Positions 1-9,596 of a stretch of DNA of 64,000 bases are shown here, one piece after another. The translations under genes and the position numbers were made by a program. Origin of the DNA: Pseudomonas reactans. GTDB taxonomy: Bacteria > Pseudomonadota > Gammaproteobacteria > Pseudomonadales > Pseudomonadaceae. Position 1 is the first letter of the stretch. Each line of letters begins with the position of its first letter. The notes below the pieces were generated by a model, which was not told where the DNA came from, ran no database searches, and was given only the letters and a program-made list of their open reading frames with translations. Where the stretch lies: NCBI RefSeq assembly GCF_013385825.1, contig NZ_JACAPG010000012.1, forward strand, positions 182,298 through 246,297, given 5' to 3'.

Positions 1-153
1 CTGCAACGCTGCCCCGGCAGCTACCTGTTCATCGGCAACGGCGTGTCGCGGCCGATGGTGCATAACCCCGCCTATGACTTCAACGACGACATCCTGCTGA
101 CGGGCGCCGCCTATTGGGGCGCGCTGGCCGAGAGCTGGCTCAAGCCTGCCTGA
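1..153 (+). CDS. M20 family amidohydrolase/peptidase, C-terminal end (partial)
   Basis: An open frame enters from the left edge and stops at TGA after 50 residues. The residues (CPGSYLFIGNG, then HNPAYDFNDDILLTGAAYW) match the C-terminal end of M20D hippurate/amino-acid amidohydrolases, where the conserved His before NPxYDFND helps bind the metal. The rest of the gene is outside the window. It precedes an MHS transporter and an amidase on the same strand, so it probably belongs to the same uptake-and-hydrolysis cluster. The substrate cannot be told. Confidence 0.75.
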   Translation: MQRCPGSYLFIGNGVSRPMVHNPAYDFNDDILLTGAAYWGALAESWLKPA

Positions 154-212
154 CGACCTTCTTTTTCTGCCGCTGGACCCTTTCCCTCGATCGGTTGAAT
201 GGAGTGTTCCTC

Positions 213-1523
213 ATGCAGACTGCAAAACCAGGTGTGTCCCGCACCCGCCAAGTGGTGGCGGCCGTGATCGGCAATGCGCTGGAATGGTATGACTTCATTG
301 TCTACGGCTTTCTCGCGAGCATCATCGCCCGACAGTTTTTTCCTTCAGATGACGAGTACGCCTCGCTGCTGATGGCCTTGGCCACTTTCGGCGTGGGCTT
401 TTTCATGCGCCCGGTGGGCGGCATCCTGCTGGGGATGTATTCCGACCGTAAAGGCCGCAAGGCTGCTATGCAGTTGATTATCCGGCTGATGACCGTGTCC
501 ATCGCGTTGATCGCCTTTGCGCCCAACTACGCCGCCATCGGCATGGGCGCGCCGTTGTTGATCGTGGTAGCGCGCATGCTTCAAGGCTTTGCCACCGGCG
601 GTGAGTACGCGAGTGCTACTGCGTTCCTGGTGGAAAGCGCGCCGGCCCATCGCAAGGGCTTATATGGCTCCTGGCAATTGGTGGGGCAATGCCTGGCCGT
701 GTTCGGCGGCGCGGCGATGGTGGCGGCGGTCACGCACTTCTTTTCGCCGCAAACCCTCGACCTGTGGGGCTGGCGCTTGCCGTTCGTGTTCGGCTTGCTG
801 ATTGGCCCGGTGGGCCTGTGGATTCGTCGGCACATGGAAGACCCGGAAGAATTCATCGAGGCACGCAAACAGGCGACCGGCCCGGCACCGAGTCTGATGC
901 AAGTGGTCCGTGAGCATCGGCGCAGCATCCTGGTGTCCATGGGCCTGGCCTGTGGCGCGACGGTGTCGTTCTATGTGGTGCTGGTGAACATGCCGACCTT
1001 TGCCCACAAAAGCCTTGGTCTGCCGCTGGACCAGGTGTTGATGGTGCAGATGTTCGCGGTGGCGCTGATGACCGTGGTGATTCCGCTGTCTGGTTTGCTG
1101 TCGGACCGCCTGGGGCGGCGGCCGGTGTTGATGGCATTCACCCTGGCGTTTTTTGTGATGGTCTATCCGCTGTATGTGTGGGTGGCGGCCGCGCTGTCCA
1201 TTGAGCGTCTGCTGGTGATGCAAGTGATGCTGTGCACCGCCATCGGTGGGTTCTTCGGCCCGGCGCCGACCGCGCTGGCCGAGCAGTTTCCCATCGAAGT
1301 TCGCTCGACCGGTGTATCGGTCGCCTATAACGTGGCGGTCATGGTGTTCGGCGGTTTTGCGCCGCTGATCGTCACGTGGCTGACCAAAGTGCTGGGCACG
1401 CCCGTCGCGCCCTCCTTCTATGTATTGTTCGCTTGCGTGCTGACGCTGCTGGGCACTTACTGCATGCATGAGGCGCCGCGGGCGCAGAAACCGCTGCCGT
1501 TTTCCAAAGAGGTGAAGCCTTGA
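213..1523 (+). CDS. MFS transporter, metabolite:H+ symporter (MHS) family
   Basis: A 436-residue integral membrane protein with about 12 hydrophobic segments. The MHS hallmark GNALEWYDFIVYGF sits at about residues 20-33, and the MFS loop motif appears as DRKGRKAAMQ after the second helix pair. The ATG at 213 is preferred because GGAG lies at 201-204; an upstream frame-open start at 114 would lie inside the preceding peptidase gene. MHS members take up small organic acids, betaines or similar with protons; the substrate here is unknown. It overlaps the amidase start by 4 bases, so the two are probably co-transcribed. Confidence 0.85.
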   Translation: MQTAKPGVSRTRQVVAAVIGNALEWYDFIVYGFLASIIARQFFPSDDEYASLLMALATFGVGFFMRPVGGILLGMYSDRKGRKAAMQLIIRLMTVSIALIAFAPNYAAIGMGAPLLIVVARMLQGFATGGEYASATAFLVESAPAHRKGLYGSWQLVGQCLAVFGGAAMVAAVTHFFSPQTLDLWGWRLPFVFGLLIGPVGLWIRRHMEDPEEFIEARKQATGPAPSLMQVVREHRRSILVSMGLACGATVSFYVVLVNMPTFAHKSLGLPLDQVLMVQMFAVALMTVVIPLSGLLSDRLGRRPVLMAFTLAFFVMVYPLYVWVAAALSIERLLVMQVMLCTAIGGFFGPAPTALAEQFPIEVRSTGVSVAYNVAVMVFGGFAPLIVTWLTKVLGTPVAPSFYVLFACVLTLLGTYCMHEAPRAQKPLPFSKEVKP

Positions 1524-2962
1524 GTATTGTTGATTGGGATGCCACCGAACTGTCGCGGGCGATTCACGCACGGCAGGTGTCGTGCGAAGAGGTGATGCAG
1601 GCGTACCTGGCGCAGATCCAGCGCTTCAATCCGACGGTGAATGCGCTGGTGTCGCTGCGCGATGCCGATGACGTGTTGGCCGAGGCGCGGGAACGTGATC
1701 GCGAGTTGGACCAAGGCCAGTCACGCGGCTGGATGCACGGCATGCCCCAGGCGATCAAGGATCTCGCGGCGACCCAAGGCTTGCGCACCACCCTGGGTTC
1801 GCCGCTGTTCGCCGAGCACGTGCCCAGCGAAGACGCCATCAGCGTGGCGCGGGTGCGGGCCAGTGGCGCGATCATCATCGGCAAGAGCAACGTGCCGGAG
1901 TTCGGCCTCGGTTCGCAGACCTACAACACGCTGTTCGGCACCACTGGCAATGCCTACGACCCCAGCCTCGTCGCAGGCGGCAGCAGCGGCGGGGCGGCGG
2001 TGGCCCTGGCACTGCGCATGCTGCCGGTGGCTGACGGCAGCGACATGATGGGTTCGCTGCGCAACCCGGCGGCGTTCAACAACGTGTTTGGCTTGCGCCC
2101 GTCCCAAGGCCGAGTGCCTTACGGACCGACCCCGGAACTGTTCGTGCAGCAACTGGGCACCGAAGGCCCGATGGGCCGCAGCGTGACGGATGTGGCGCGG
2201 CTGTTGAGCATCCAGGCCGGTTACGACCCGCGGGTACCGTTGTCGTCCAAGGAGGATCCGGCAGTGTTCGGCCAGCCTTTGCAGCGTGATTTCAAGGGCG
2301 CACGCCTGGGCTGGCTGGGGGATTACAACGGCTATCTGCCGATGGAAGAAGGCGTGCTGAGCTTGTGCGAATCGGCCCTGGGCGATTTCACTGCGTTGGG
2401 CTGCATGGTGGAAAGCTGCCAGCCGGACTTTTCCATGGCACGGCTGTGGCGCAGTTGGTTGGTGCATCGCCACTGGCTGGTGCACGGCAACCTCGGCGCG
2501 GCCTACGCCAATCCGCAGAAACGCGCACTGCTCAAACCCGAAGCGCAATGGGAAGTGGAGGGCGGCCTGGGGTTGACGGCCCAGCAGGTGTACCAGGCGT
2601 CGGTGGATCGCAGCGAGTGGTATCGCGCCATCGCCAGGCTGTTTGAACGTTACGATTTTCTGCTGCTGCCGACCGCCCAAGTGTTCCCTTTCGATGCACA
2701 GCAGCCCTGGCCGCGCCTCGTTGGCGGGCGTGAAATGGACACCTATCACCGCTGGATGGAAGTGGTCATCGGCCCGACCCTGGCCGGGCTGCCGAGCATG
2801 AGCGTGCCGGTGGGTTTCAACCCCCAGGGCCTGCCCATGGGCGTGCAGATCATAGGCCCGGCCCAGGCGGATCGGGCGGTGCTGCAATTGGCCTATGCTC
2901 ATGAACAGCTGACGCAATGGGTGCAGCGTCGGCCGCCGACGTGCTTGGCATCGACGGGTTGA
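1520..2962 (+). CDS. Amidase (amidase signature family)
   Basis: A 480-residue cytoplasmic amidase. The Ser-cisSer-Lys triad is visible: Lys80 in QAIKD, Ser155 in GGSSGGAA, and the nucleophile Ser179 in SDMMGSLRNPA. Length fits the family. The start is TTG at 1520, overlapping the TGA of the transporter gene (TTGA), which indicates translational coupling. Family members hydrolyse aliphatic, aryl or indole amides to acids plus ammonia. Together with the neighbouring MHS symporter and M20 peptidase it suggests import and hydrolysis of an amide or N-acyl amino acid; the real substrate is unknown. Confidence 0.85.
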   Translation: MSIVDWDATELSRAIHARQVSCEEVMQAYLAQIQRFNPTVNALVSLRDADDVLAEARERDRELDQGQSRGWMHGMPQAIKDLAATQGLRTTLGSPLFAEHVPSEDAISVARVRASGAIIIGKSNVPEFGLGSQTYNTLFGTTGNAYDPSLVAGGSSGGAAVALALRMLPVADGSDMMGSLRNPAAFNNVFGLRPSQGRVPYGPTPELFVQQLGTEGPMGRSVTDVARLLSIQAGYDPRVPLSSKEDPAVFGQPLQRDFKGARLGWLGDYNGYLPMEEGVLSLCESALGDFTALGCMVESCQPDFSMARLWRSWLVHRHWLVHGNLGAAYANPQKRALLKPEAQWEVEGGLGLTAQQVYQASVDRSEWYRAIARLFERYDFLLLPTAQVFPFDAQQPWPRLVGGREMDTYHRWMEVVIGPTLAGLPSMSVPVGFNPQGLPMGVQIIGPAQADRAVLQLAYAHEQLTQWVQRRPPTCLASTG

Positions 2963-3026
2963 GCCAAGACCGGGCCTGTATCTTGCTGTGAACAATGATC
3001 ATCCATCGGCAACAGGGAGATCGAAC

Positions 3027-3785
3027 ATGGAGACAGGCACCGTACGCTCGGTCGAGCGCGCACTGGCAATCGTCGAGTTGCTGGGCGCGCACCAGGCCCT
3101 GGGGCTGGAGGAGTTGCACTACCTCACACGCCTGCCCAAGGCCACGGTGTCGCGCATGTTGCTGACGTTGCAGGAGCAGGGCTGGGTCTATCGCGGCTTG
3201 AGCGATCGTCGTTACCGCCTGCGCGCCCAGCGCCTGTTCGGAGACACCCAGCAACGCTTCAAGCGCCAAGTCGTGGAAAGCGCGGCGCCGTGGCTGCTGG
3301 AACTTAGCGAGCGCACGGGGTTGGTGGTGGATTTGTCCTGTTTTGATGGCGAGCGCCTGGAAGTCATGGAAAGCGCGATCCCCAGCGTGTTGCGCAAGCT
3401 GTACCCCAACAATTGCCAGATCGTCGGCCAGCACGCCAGCCTGTTTCATTCGGCAATGGGCAAGGCCTGCCTGACCCAGTTACCGGCTGAAGAAGTGCAG
3501 CGCCTGGCCGGTCGCGATCAGGTGGCGGCGGACGAGCAATACCAGGCCTGCGAGCAAACCCAGCACCAGGGCTTCGGCCAGCGTACCGAGGGTTATTGGG
3601 AGTATCCAGTGCGTTTGCCGTTCCTGATTCGCGCCGTCGCCCTGCCGGTGCGCGTCAATGGTCGCCTGGTTGGGAGCATGGCGCTGCATTGGCCGATGCA
3701 TCAGGCACCGGTGGAGCGGGTGCTGAACCTGCACATGGCCAGCCTGGAAGAGACGGTGCGCGAAGTGCAGCGCGCATTGGCGTAA
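3027..3785 (+). CDS. IclR family transcriptional regulator
   Basis: A 252-residue regulator. The N-terminal winged helix-turn-helix spans about residues 5-65 (SVERALAIVELL, then LPKATVSRMLLTLQEQGWV), followed by the IclR effector-binding GAF-like domain with the typical HSAMGKACL segment. The ATG at 3027 is chosen over an upstream in-frame start at 2988 because AGGGA lies 8 bases before it. It sits 64 bases after the amidase gene on the same strand, so it probably controls the amidase/MHS cluster; the ligand is not known. Confidence 0.85.
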   Translation: METGTVRSVERALAIVELLGAHQALGLEELHYLTRLPKATVSRMLLTLQEQGWVYRGLSDRRYRLRAQRLFGDTQQRFKRQVVESAAPWLLELSERTGLVVDLSCFDGERLEVMESAIPSVLRKLYPNNCQIVGQHASLFHSAMGKACLTQLPAEEVQRLAGRDQVAADEQYQACEQTQHQGFGQRTEGYWEYPVRLPFLIRAVALPVRVNGRLVGSMALHWPMHQAPVERVLNLHMASLEETVREVQRALA

Positions 3786-3837
3786 CCCTCGCGATCCGGT
3801 TAAGGTTCGTTCAGGTTTTTCGCCCCACGAGTCTTCA

Positions 3838-4428
3838 ATGTTCAACGCTTCTGTGATCAAGCCCCTGGCCTTCGCCCTGTTGGCCGCCGCTGCTGTGCCT
3901 GCCCATGCCGACTGGTATCTGGATAACGAATCGTCGCGTCTGTCGTTCGTCACCACCAAGAACACCGAAATCGCCGAAGTGCAGCGCTTCCTGGTGTTGC
4001 ATGGCAAGGTCGACAGCAAGGGCGCGGCGCAACTGGAGGTGGAGCTGGAGTCCGTCAACAGCGGTATCCCGCTGCGCGACGAGCGCATGCGCAATCAATT
4101 GTTTGAGATCAAGACCTTTCCCGATGCGCTGATCAACGCGCAGATCAACCTGCAGCCGATCAACGATTTGGCTCCCGGCGCACAATTGGAGTTGCGCCTG
4201 CCGTTGTCCGTGACCCTGCACGGCAAGACCCAGACCTACAGCGCCGAGTTGCTGGCCACGCGATTGGACGACCGACGCTTCCAGGTAGTGACTCTGGAAC
4301 CGCTGGTGATGCATGCCGAGGACTTTGACCTGGCGCCGGGCGTGGCAGCGTTGCGTAAGGCGGCGGGGCTCAAGTCGATCAGTCTGTCGGTGCCGGTGGG
4401 TGCGGTGCTGATTTTCACGGCGCGCTGA
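3838..4428 (+). CDS. YceI family periplasmic protein
   Basis: A 196-residue protein with a clear Sec signal peptide (hydrophobic stretch to AHA, cleavage before DWYLD). The remainder follows the YceI lipocalin-like pattern: a strand with SSRLSFVTTK, a central LRDERMRNQLFE segment equivalent to the conserved DxRDxHL region, and a final strand SLSVPVGAV. YceI proteins bind polyisoprenoid or amphiphilic lipids in the periplasm. The cardiolipin synthase-like gene begins 1 base after the stop codon, so the two are likely one transcript. Confidence 0.8.
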   Translation: MFNASVIKPLAFALLAAAAVPAHADWYLDNESSRLSFVTTKNTEIAEVQRFLVLHGKVDSKGAAQLEVELESVNSGIPLRDERMRNQLFEIKTFPDALINAQINLQPINDLAPGAQLELRLPLSVTLHGKTQTYSAELLATRLDDRRFQVVTLEPLVMHAEDFDLAPGVAALRKAAGLKSISLSVPVGAVLIFTAR

Positions 4429-4429
4429 T

Positions 4430-5587
4430 ATGAGCGGCGCGGTGTTCCCCTGGCGCAGCGCCAACCGTTTCGAATTGCTGATCGACGGGCCGAATTTCTT
4501 CCCGCAGATGCTGGTGGGCATTGCTCGCGCCGAGCGGCAAGTCGAGCTGGAGTTGTACCTGGTGGAAGCCGGCGCTTGCGCCGAAGCCATGGTGCAGGCG
4601 CTGGTGCTCGCCGCCGAACGCGGCGTGCAGGTGCGCTGCCTGTTCGATGATTACGGCAGCCTGGCGTTTACCCTCGGGCTGCGCAAACGCCTGACCTACG
4701 CCGGTGTGCAACTGCGTTTCTACAATCGCCTGAGCTGGCGCCGCTGGATGCGTAACCTGTACCGCGACCATCGCAAACTGTTGTTGATCGACCAGCGTGT
4801 CGCCTTCGTCGGCGGCACCGGCGTGACCGATGAATTCTGGACGCCGGGCAATGACAGCGCCGACTGGCATGAAGTCATGGTGCAGATCAGCGGCCCGTTG
4901 GTGCAGGATTGGCAGGCACTGTTCGACCGCCAATGGCACGCCAACAACGCGCGCCGCGCGTGGAAACCTGCCACCCACTTCGGTTTGCCGCGTTTGCCCA
5001 GGGTGCCCGCCACCGGGCCGGGGCTTGGCCGTGTCGCGTATGCCGATGCCCGTCAGCACCGGGACATCCTGCAATCACTGATCCGTGCGTTGAACAGCGG
5101 CAAACAACGGATCTGGCTGGCGACCCCGTATTTCCTTCCCACCTGGGGCGTGCGCCGCGCGTTGCGTCGGGCCGCAGGGCGGGGGGTCGATGTGCGTTTG
5201 CTACTCACCGGCCCGCGCACCGATCACCCGTCCGTGCGTTACGCCGGGCACCGTTATTACCCGCGCTTGCTGCGTTCGGGCGTGCAGATCTTTGAATACC
5301 AGCCGTGCTTCCTGCACCTGAAAATGGTGCTGGTGGATGACTGGGTCAGCGTGGGCTCGTGCAATTTCGACCACTGGAACCTGCGTTTCAACCTGGACGC
5401 CAACCTGGAGGCGTTGGACCCTGAATTGACGCGGGCGGTGGCGGGCAGTTTCGAGCGGGATTTCGCGCAGAGCCAGGCAGTGAGCCTGGAGGCGTGGAAG
5501 TCGCGGCCGTTGTGGCGGCGGGTGAAGCAGCGGGTGTGGGGGTGGATTGATCGGTTGGTGGTTAACCTGCTCGACCGACGCGGCTGA
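4430..5587 (+). CDS. Phospholipase D-type cardiolipin synthase (ClsB-like)
   Basis: A 385-residue protein with two PLD catalytic HxKx4D motifs: HRKLLLID (His114, Lys116, Asp121) and HLKMVLVD near residue 298. No N-terminal membrane segments are present, unlike ClsA, which fits the ClsB/YbhO type. Such enzymes join phosphatidyl groups to make cardiolipin or related phospholipids at the inner membrane. The start follows the yceI-like stop with a single base between. A REPIN follows the gene directly. PLD-like transferases of other specificity cannot be excluded. Confidence 0.8.
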   Translation: MSGAVFPWRSANRFELLIDGPNFFPQMLVGIARAERQVELELYLVEAGACAEAMVQALVLAAERGVQVRCLFDDYGSLAFTLGLRKRLTYAGVQLRFYNRLSWRRWMRNLYRDHRKLLLIDQRVAFVGGTGVTDEFWTPGNDSADWHEVMVQISGPLVQDWQALFDRQWHANNARRAWKPATHFGLPRLPRVPATGPGLGRVAYADARQHRDILQSLIRALNSGKQRIWLATPYFLPTWGVRRALRRAAGRGVDVRLLLTGPRTDHPSVRYAGHRYYPRLLRSGVQIFEYQPCFLHLKMVLVDDWVSVGSCNFDHWNLRFNLDANLEALDPELTRAVAGSFERDFAQSQAVSLEAWKSRPLWRRVKQRVWGWIDRLVVNLLDRRG

Positions 5588-5601
5588 CACGTCCCTAACT
5601 T

Positions 5602-5667
5602 TGTAGGAGCCGGCTTGCCGGCGATGGCGATTTCGCGGACGCCATCGCCGGCAAGCCGGCTCCTACA
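5602..5667. repeat. REPIN (two inverted REP copies, GCCGG type)
   Basis: TGTAGGAGCCGGCTTGCCGG with its GCGATGGC tail at 5602-5628 is repeated as an exact inverted copy at 5641-5667 with 12 bases between. This is the Pseudomonas REPIN form, and copies of it recur in the window at 10219, 19439 and 23486. It lies between two convergent genes and can fold into a long hairpin on either strand. Confidence 0.9.
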
Positions 5668-5679
5668 AGGGAGATCGCA

Positions 5680-7971
5680 TTACAGTAGCTCGAAGGTCTG
5701 TTGCTGCACATCCTGGGAATCCAACCCGATCTGCACATTGAACTCACCCGGTTCCGCCGCGAACTTCAGCTGGGTGTTGTAGAACTTCAAGTCTTCCTCG
5801 GTGATGGTGAAGTGCAACGTGCGCTCTTCACCCGCCTTGAGCATGACCTTCTGGAAGTTCTTCAGCTCCTTGATCGGGCGGATCATCGAGCCGGCCACGT
5901 CCTGGATATACAACTGCACCACGGTTTCGCCGTCCACCTTGCCGGTGTTGGTCACGGTGACACTGGCGTCAAGCTTGCCGGTCTTGTTCAGGGTAGTGGA
6001 CGAAAGTGCCATGTCCGACAGACTGAACGTGGTGTAGCTCAAGCCGTAGCCGAACGGGAACAGGGGGCCTGTGGTGTCATCGAAGTACTGCGAGGTGTAG
6101 TTGCCCGGCTTGCCTGGGGTGAACGGCCGGCCGATGGTCAGGTGGTTGTAGTAGGTCGGAATCTGCCCCACCGAACGTGGGAAGGTGATCGGCAGTTTGC
6201 CCGACGGGTTGTAGTCACCAAACAGTACGTCGGCAATCGCGTTGCCGCCTTCGGTGCCGGCGAACCAGGTTTCCAGGATCGCGTCAGCCTGTTGGTTCTC
6301 TTCGAGAATCGACAGGGGGCGGCCGTTCATCAGCACCAGCACCAGCGGCTTGCCGGTGGCCTTCAGGGCTTTGATCAGGTCGCGCTGGCTTTGCGGGATG
6401 TTGAGGTCGGTGCGGCTGGAGGATTCGTGGGACATGCCACGGGACTCGCCCACGGCAGCCACCACCACATCGGCATCCTTGGCGGCTTTGACGGCCTCGT
6501 CGATCATCACCTGGGCTGGGCGGGTGTCATCCACCACTTCCGGTGCATCGAAGTTGAGGAAGTTCAGGTAGTCGACCACGGCCTTGTCGTTGGTGATGTT
6601 GGCGCCACGGGCATAGATGATCTTGCCTTTCTCGCCGATCACCGCGTTCAAACCGTCGAGCAGGGTGACCGACTGTTCCGGTTTACCGGCGGCGGCCCAA
6701 CTGCCCATCATGTCGATCGGCGCCTTGGCCAGCGGGCCGACCAGGGCGATGGTCGCGGACTTTTTCAGCGGCAGGGTGTTGTTCTGGTTTTTCAGCAAGA
6801 CCAGGCTGCGGCGGGCGATGTCGCGGGCTTCGGCGCGGTGCAGGCGACTTTCGGCGTAGGTGTCGGCCGGGTCATCCTCGGCCTTGCCGATGCGCAGGTA
6901 CGGGTCCCTGAACAGGCCCATGTCGTACTTGGCGCCGAGCACTTCGCGCACGGCGTTGTCGATGTCGCTCTGTTCGATCTCGCCGGACTTGAGCAGGCCG
7001 GGCAATTCCTTGCCGTAGAGCGAGTCGTTCATGCTCATGTCGATGCCGGCCTTGATCGCCAGCTTGGCGGCTTCACGTCCGTCCTTGGCCACGCCGTGCT
7101 TGATCAGCTCGAAGATCGCACCATGGTCGCTCACGGCCAGGCCCTTGAAGCCCCAGTCCTTGCGCAGCAGGTCGTTCATCAGCCAGGTGTTGGCGGTGGC
7201 GGGCACGCCGTTGATCGAGTTCAGCGCCACCATCACGCCGCCTGAACCGGCCTTGATCGCCGCGTGGTAGGGCGGCAGGTAGTCCTGGTACATCTTGACC
7301 GGGCTCATGTCGACCACGTTGTAGTCGCGGCCGCCTTCCACTGCGCCATACAGGGCGAAGTGCTTGACGCTGGCCATGATGCTGTCGGCATTCGCGGGGC
7401 TTACACCCTGAAACGCCTTGACCATCACTTCGGCAATGCGCGAGACCAGGTAGGTGTCTTCACCGAAGCCTTCGGACGTGCGGCCCCAGCGTGGGTCGCG
7501 GGAGATGTCGACCATCGGCGCAAAGGTGATGTCGAGGCTGTCGGCGGCGGCTTCCTGGGCGGCGATGCGCCCGGAGCGGCCGATGGCGTCCATATCCCAG
7601 CTGGAGGCCAGGGCCAGGCTGATCGGGAAAATCGTGCGGTGGCCGTGGATCACGTCGTAGGCGAAGAACATCGGGATCTTCAGGCGGCTGCGCATGGCCG
7701 CGTCCTGCATCGGACGGTTTTCCGGGCGGGTGATGGAGTTGAACGTGCCGCCGATGCGGCCGGCGGCGATTTCCTTGCGGATCAGCTCGCGGGGCATTTC
7801 GGGGCCGATGCTGATCAGGCGCAATTGGCCGATCTTTTCATCGAGGGTCATCTGCTTGAGCAGGTCGCTGACAAAGGCGTCCTTGTCTTTAAGCGCAGCA
7901 GGCTTTGTTTCTGCCCATACGGGGTGGGTGGCCAGAGTGGCAACAAGGCCGAGCAAACACAGCTTCTTCAT
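5680..7971 (-). CDS. bglX: Periplasmic beta-glucosidase, glycoside hydrolase family 3
   Basis: A 763-residue secreted enzyme, almost the same length as E. coli BglX. A signal peptide ends at VWA (about residue 20). The GH3 N-terminal barrel holds the nucleophile Asp282 in GLAVSDHG and the KHF/GGRDYN substrate loop; the alpha/beta sandwich domain follows, and a fibronectin-III-like domain closes the protein. It hydrolyses terminal beta-glucosides in the periplasm. The start at 7971 is supported by AAGGA 7 bases upstream; the frame stays open further upstream without signal-peptide character. It is divergent from lemA, with a 238-base promoter region between them. Confidence 0.93.
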   Translation of the reverse strand: MKKLCLLGLVATLATHPVWAETKPAALKDKDAFVSDLLKQMTLDEKIGQLRLISIGPEMPRELIRKEIAAGRIGGTFNSITRPENRPMQDAAMRSRLKIPMFFAYDVIHGHRTIFPISLALASSWDMDAIGRSGRIAAQEAAADSLDITFAPMVDISRDPRWGRTSEGFGEDTYLVSRIAEVMVKAFQGVSPANADSIMASVKHFALYGAVEGGRDYNVVDMSPVKMYQDYLPPYHAAIKAGSGGVMVALNSINGVPATANTWLMNDLLRKDWGFKGLAVSDHGAIFELIKHGVAKDGREAAKLAIKAGIDMSMNDSLYGKELPGLLKSGEIEQSDIDNAVREVLGAKYDMGLFRDPYLRIGKAEDDPADTYAESRLHRAEARDIARRSLVLLKNQNNTLPLKKSATIALVGPLAKAPIDMMGSWAAAGKPEQSVTLLDGLNAVIGEKGKIIYARGANITNDKAVVDYLNFLNFDAPEVVDDTRPAQVMIDEAVKAAKDADVVVAAVGESRGMSHESSSRTDLNIPQSQRDLIKALKATGKPLVLVLMNGRPLSILEENQQADAILETWFAGTEGGNAIADVLFGDYNPSGKLPITFPRSVGQIPTYYNHLTIGRPFTPGKPGNYTSQYFDDTTGPLFPFGYGLSYTTFSLSDMALSSTTLNKTGKLDASVTVTNTGKVDGETVVQLYIQDVAGSMIRPIKELKNFQKVMLKAGEERTLHFTITEEDLKFYNTQLKFAAEPGEFNVQIGLDSQDVQQQTFELL

Positions 7972-8209
7972 GAATATCCTTTTTCGGCTCACTGCACAGC
8001 GATAACGCTGATCGGCCAAAATGTGGGGAGCGTCTATTGTTGTTCGGGTGTTGTTCAGATAAATGCAGCACACTCTGAACTCTTTTTCGCGCTGGGCATC
8101 TTTGTAGCTGATTGGCTCGATGCAATCCAGTGGTGGCGGATTATGCCCCAAGCGCGCGGTGTATAGGGTTAGTCGTAACATTCCATCAAGATTGGGCAGG
8201 AGAAACACC

Positions 8210-8821
8210 ATGCAAGCAGCACAGGGTTACCGCTGGGGCTTGAAAGCCGCAGCTTTGCTATTGATCAGCACGGTGCTGAGCGGTTGCGGCATCAACAACA
8301 TTCCCACACTGGATGAACAGGCCAAGGCCGCCTGGGGCCAGGTGCAGAACCAGTACCAACGCCGCGCCGACCTGATCCCCAACCTGGTGGAAGTGGTCAA
8401 GGGCTACGCTGCCCATGAGCAAGACACCCTCACCGCCGTGATTGAAGCGCGGGCCAAGGCCACCTCGATCCAGGTGGATGCCAGCACCCTCGACAACCCG
8501 GAAAAACTCAAGCAGTTCCAGCAGGCCCAGGATGGCTTGAGCGGCGCACTCAGCCGCTTGATGGTGGTGTCCGAGCGTTACCCGGACCTGAAGGCCAACC
8601 AGAACTTCCTGGCCCTGCAATCCCAGCTTGAAGGCACCGAAAACCGTATCGCCGTGGCGCGTCGCGACTTTATCCAGGCGGTGCAGGCCTACAACACCGA
8701 GATCCGCACGTTCCCTGGCCGCCTGTGGCACAGCGTGATGTACAGCGACTTGCCGATCCGCGCCACGTTTGAAGCCACCAGTGCCGATGCCGATAAAGCG
8801 CCGCAAGTGAAGTTCAAATAA
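8210..8821 (+). CDS. lemA: LemA family lipoprotein
   Basis: A 203-residue LemA protein. A hydrophobic leader ends in the lipobox LSGC (Cys26), so the mature form is probably a lipoprotein. The family core QYQRRADLIPNLVEVVKGYAAHE is followed by coiled helices and the AVQAYNT segment. The ATG at 8210 has CAGGAGA 6 bases upstream. LemA-like proteins are commonly encoded next to TPM-domain proteins, as here, where two TPM genes follow on the same strand. The function of the set is not well established; envelope or membrane-protein quality control has been proposed for such neighbours. Confidence 0.9.
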   Translation: MQAAQGYRWGLKAAALLLISTVLSGCGINNIPTLDEQAKAAWGQVQNQYQRRADLIPNLVEVVKGYAAHEQDTLTAVIEARAKATSIQVDASTLDNPEKLKQFQQAQDGLSGALSRLMVVSERYPDLKANQNFLALQSQLEGTENRIAVARRDFIQAVQAYNTEIRTFPGRLWHSVMYSDLPIRATFEATSADADKAPQVKFK

Positions 8822-8839
8822 GGCTGCACTGAGGTGTCG

Positions 8840-9568
8840 ATGCGTTTATTACGGATAGGCCTGGCGCTGTGGCTGTTGGCCTGCGTCGGTGCGGCCCAGG
8901 CGGCGCTGACCTTCCCGGCGCTGACCGGGCGAGTGGTGGACAACGCCCAGATGATCGACCCGGCCACGCGCCAGCAACTGACCCAGCAGTTGCAGGCGCT
9001 GGAGCAGACGTCCGGCGACCAGATCGTGGTGGTCACCGTGCCTGACCTGCAAGGCGTGCCCATTGAAGACTTCGGTTACCAATTGGGCCGCGAGTGGGGT
9101 ATCGGCCAGAAGGGCAAGGACAACGGCGCGCTGTTGATCGTCGCCCGCGATGAGCGCAAATTGCGCATCGAAGTCGGCTATGGCCTGGAAGGTGTACTCA
9201 CCGATGCGCAGTCGTGGGTGATCATCAACCAGGTGATCGCGCCGGCGTTCAAGGCCGGCAACTTCAGCAAAGGCATCAGCGACGGCGTGGCTGCGATGGT
9301 GCAGGTGGTGGGCGGCGAGCCACTGGCCGTGCCGGCGCATGTGGCGGATGCCAACTTTGCCAAGGATAATCCCGGGTTTTCCATCGGCTTGTTTATCCTG
9401 CTGATCGGCGTGTTGTGGCTGTGCAATCGCATGGGGCTGCCGGTGGGCGCTATTTTGCTGGCGATTCTCAGCAGCAGCGGCCGTGGCGGCGGCGGTGGGG
9501 GAGGCGGCGGTGGTTTCCGGGGCGGCGGTGGCGGCTTTGGCGGCGGCGGGGCTTCAGGCGGCTGGTGA
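8840..9568 (+). CDS. TPM domain-containing membrane protein (YgcG family)
   Basis: A 242-residue protein with a signal peptide (to about AQA), a periplasmic TPM domain (LTGRVVDNAQMI, then DNGALLIVARDERKLRIEVGYGLEG), a transmembrane helix near residues 180-205, and a Gly-rich tail ending GGGASGGW. The ATG at 8840 is favoured by GAGG 5 bases before it; a GTG 6 bases upstream is an alternative. The Gly-rich tail after the membrane helix is typical of YgcG-like proteins. It lies 18 bases after lemA and before a second TPM gene, so one operon is likely. Confidence 0.88.
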   Translation: MRLLRIGLALWLLACVGAAQAALTFPALTGRVVDNAQMIDPATRQQLTQQLQALEQTSGDQIVVVTVPDLQGVPIEDFGYQLGREWGIGQKGKDNGALLIVARDERKLRIEVGYGLEGVLTDAQSWVIINQVIAPAFKAGNFSKGISDGVAAMVQVVGGEPLAVPAHVADANFAKDNPGFSIGLFILLIGVLWLCNRMGLPVGAILLAILSSSGRGGGGGGGGGGFRGGGGGFGGGGASGGW

Positions 9569-9596
9569 TGATAATAATGAGAGAGCAAGCACAACC

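Noticed and set aside
1641..2048. Long alternative frame inside the amidase gene
   Set aside because: It is a frame shadow rich in Arg and Ala, as expected in GC-rich coding DNA; the amidase frame has the catalytic motifs.
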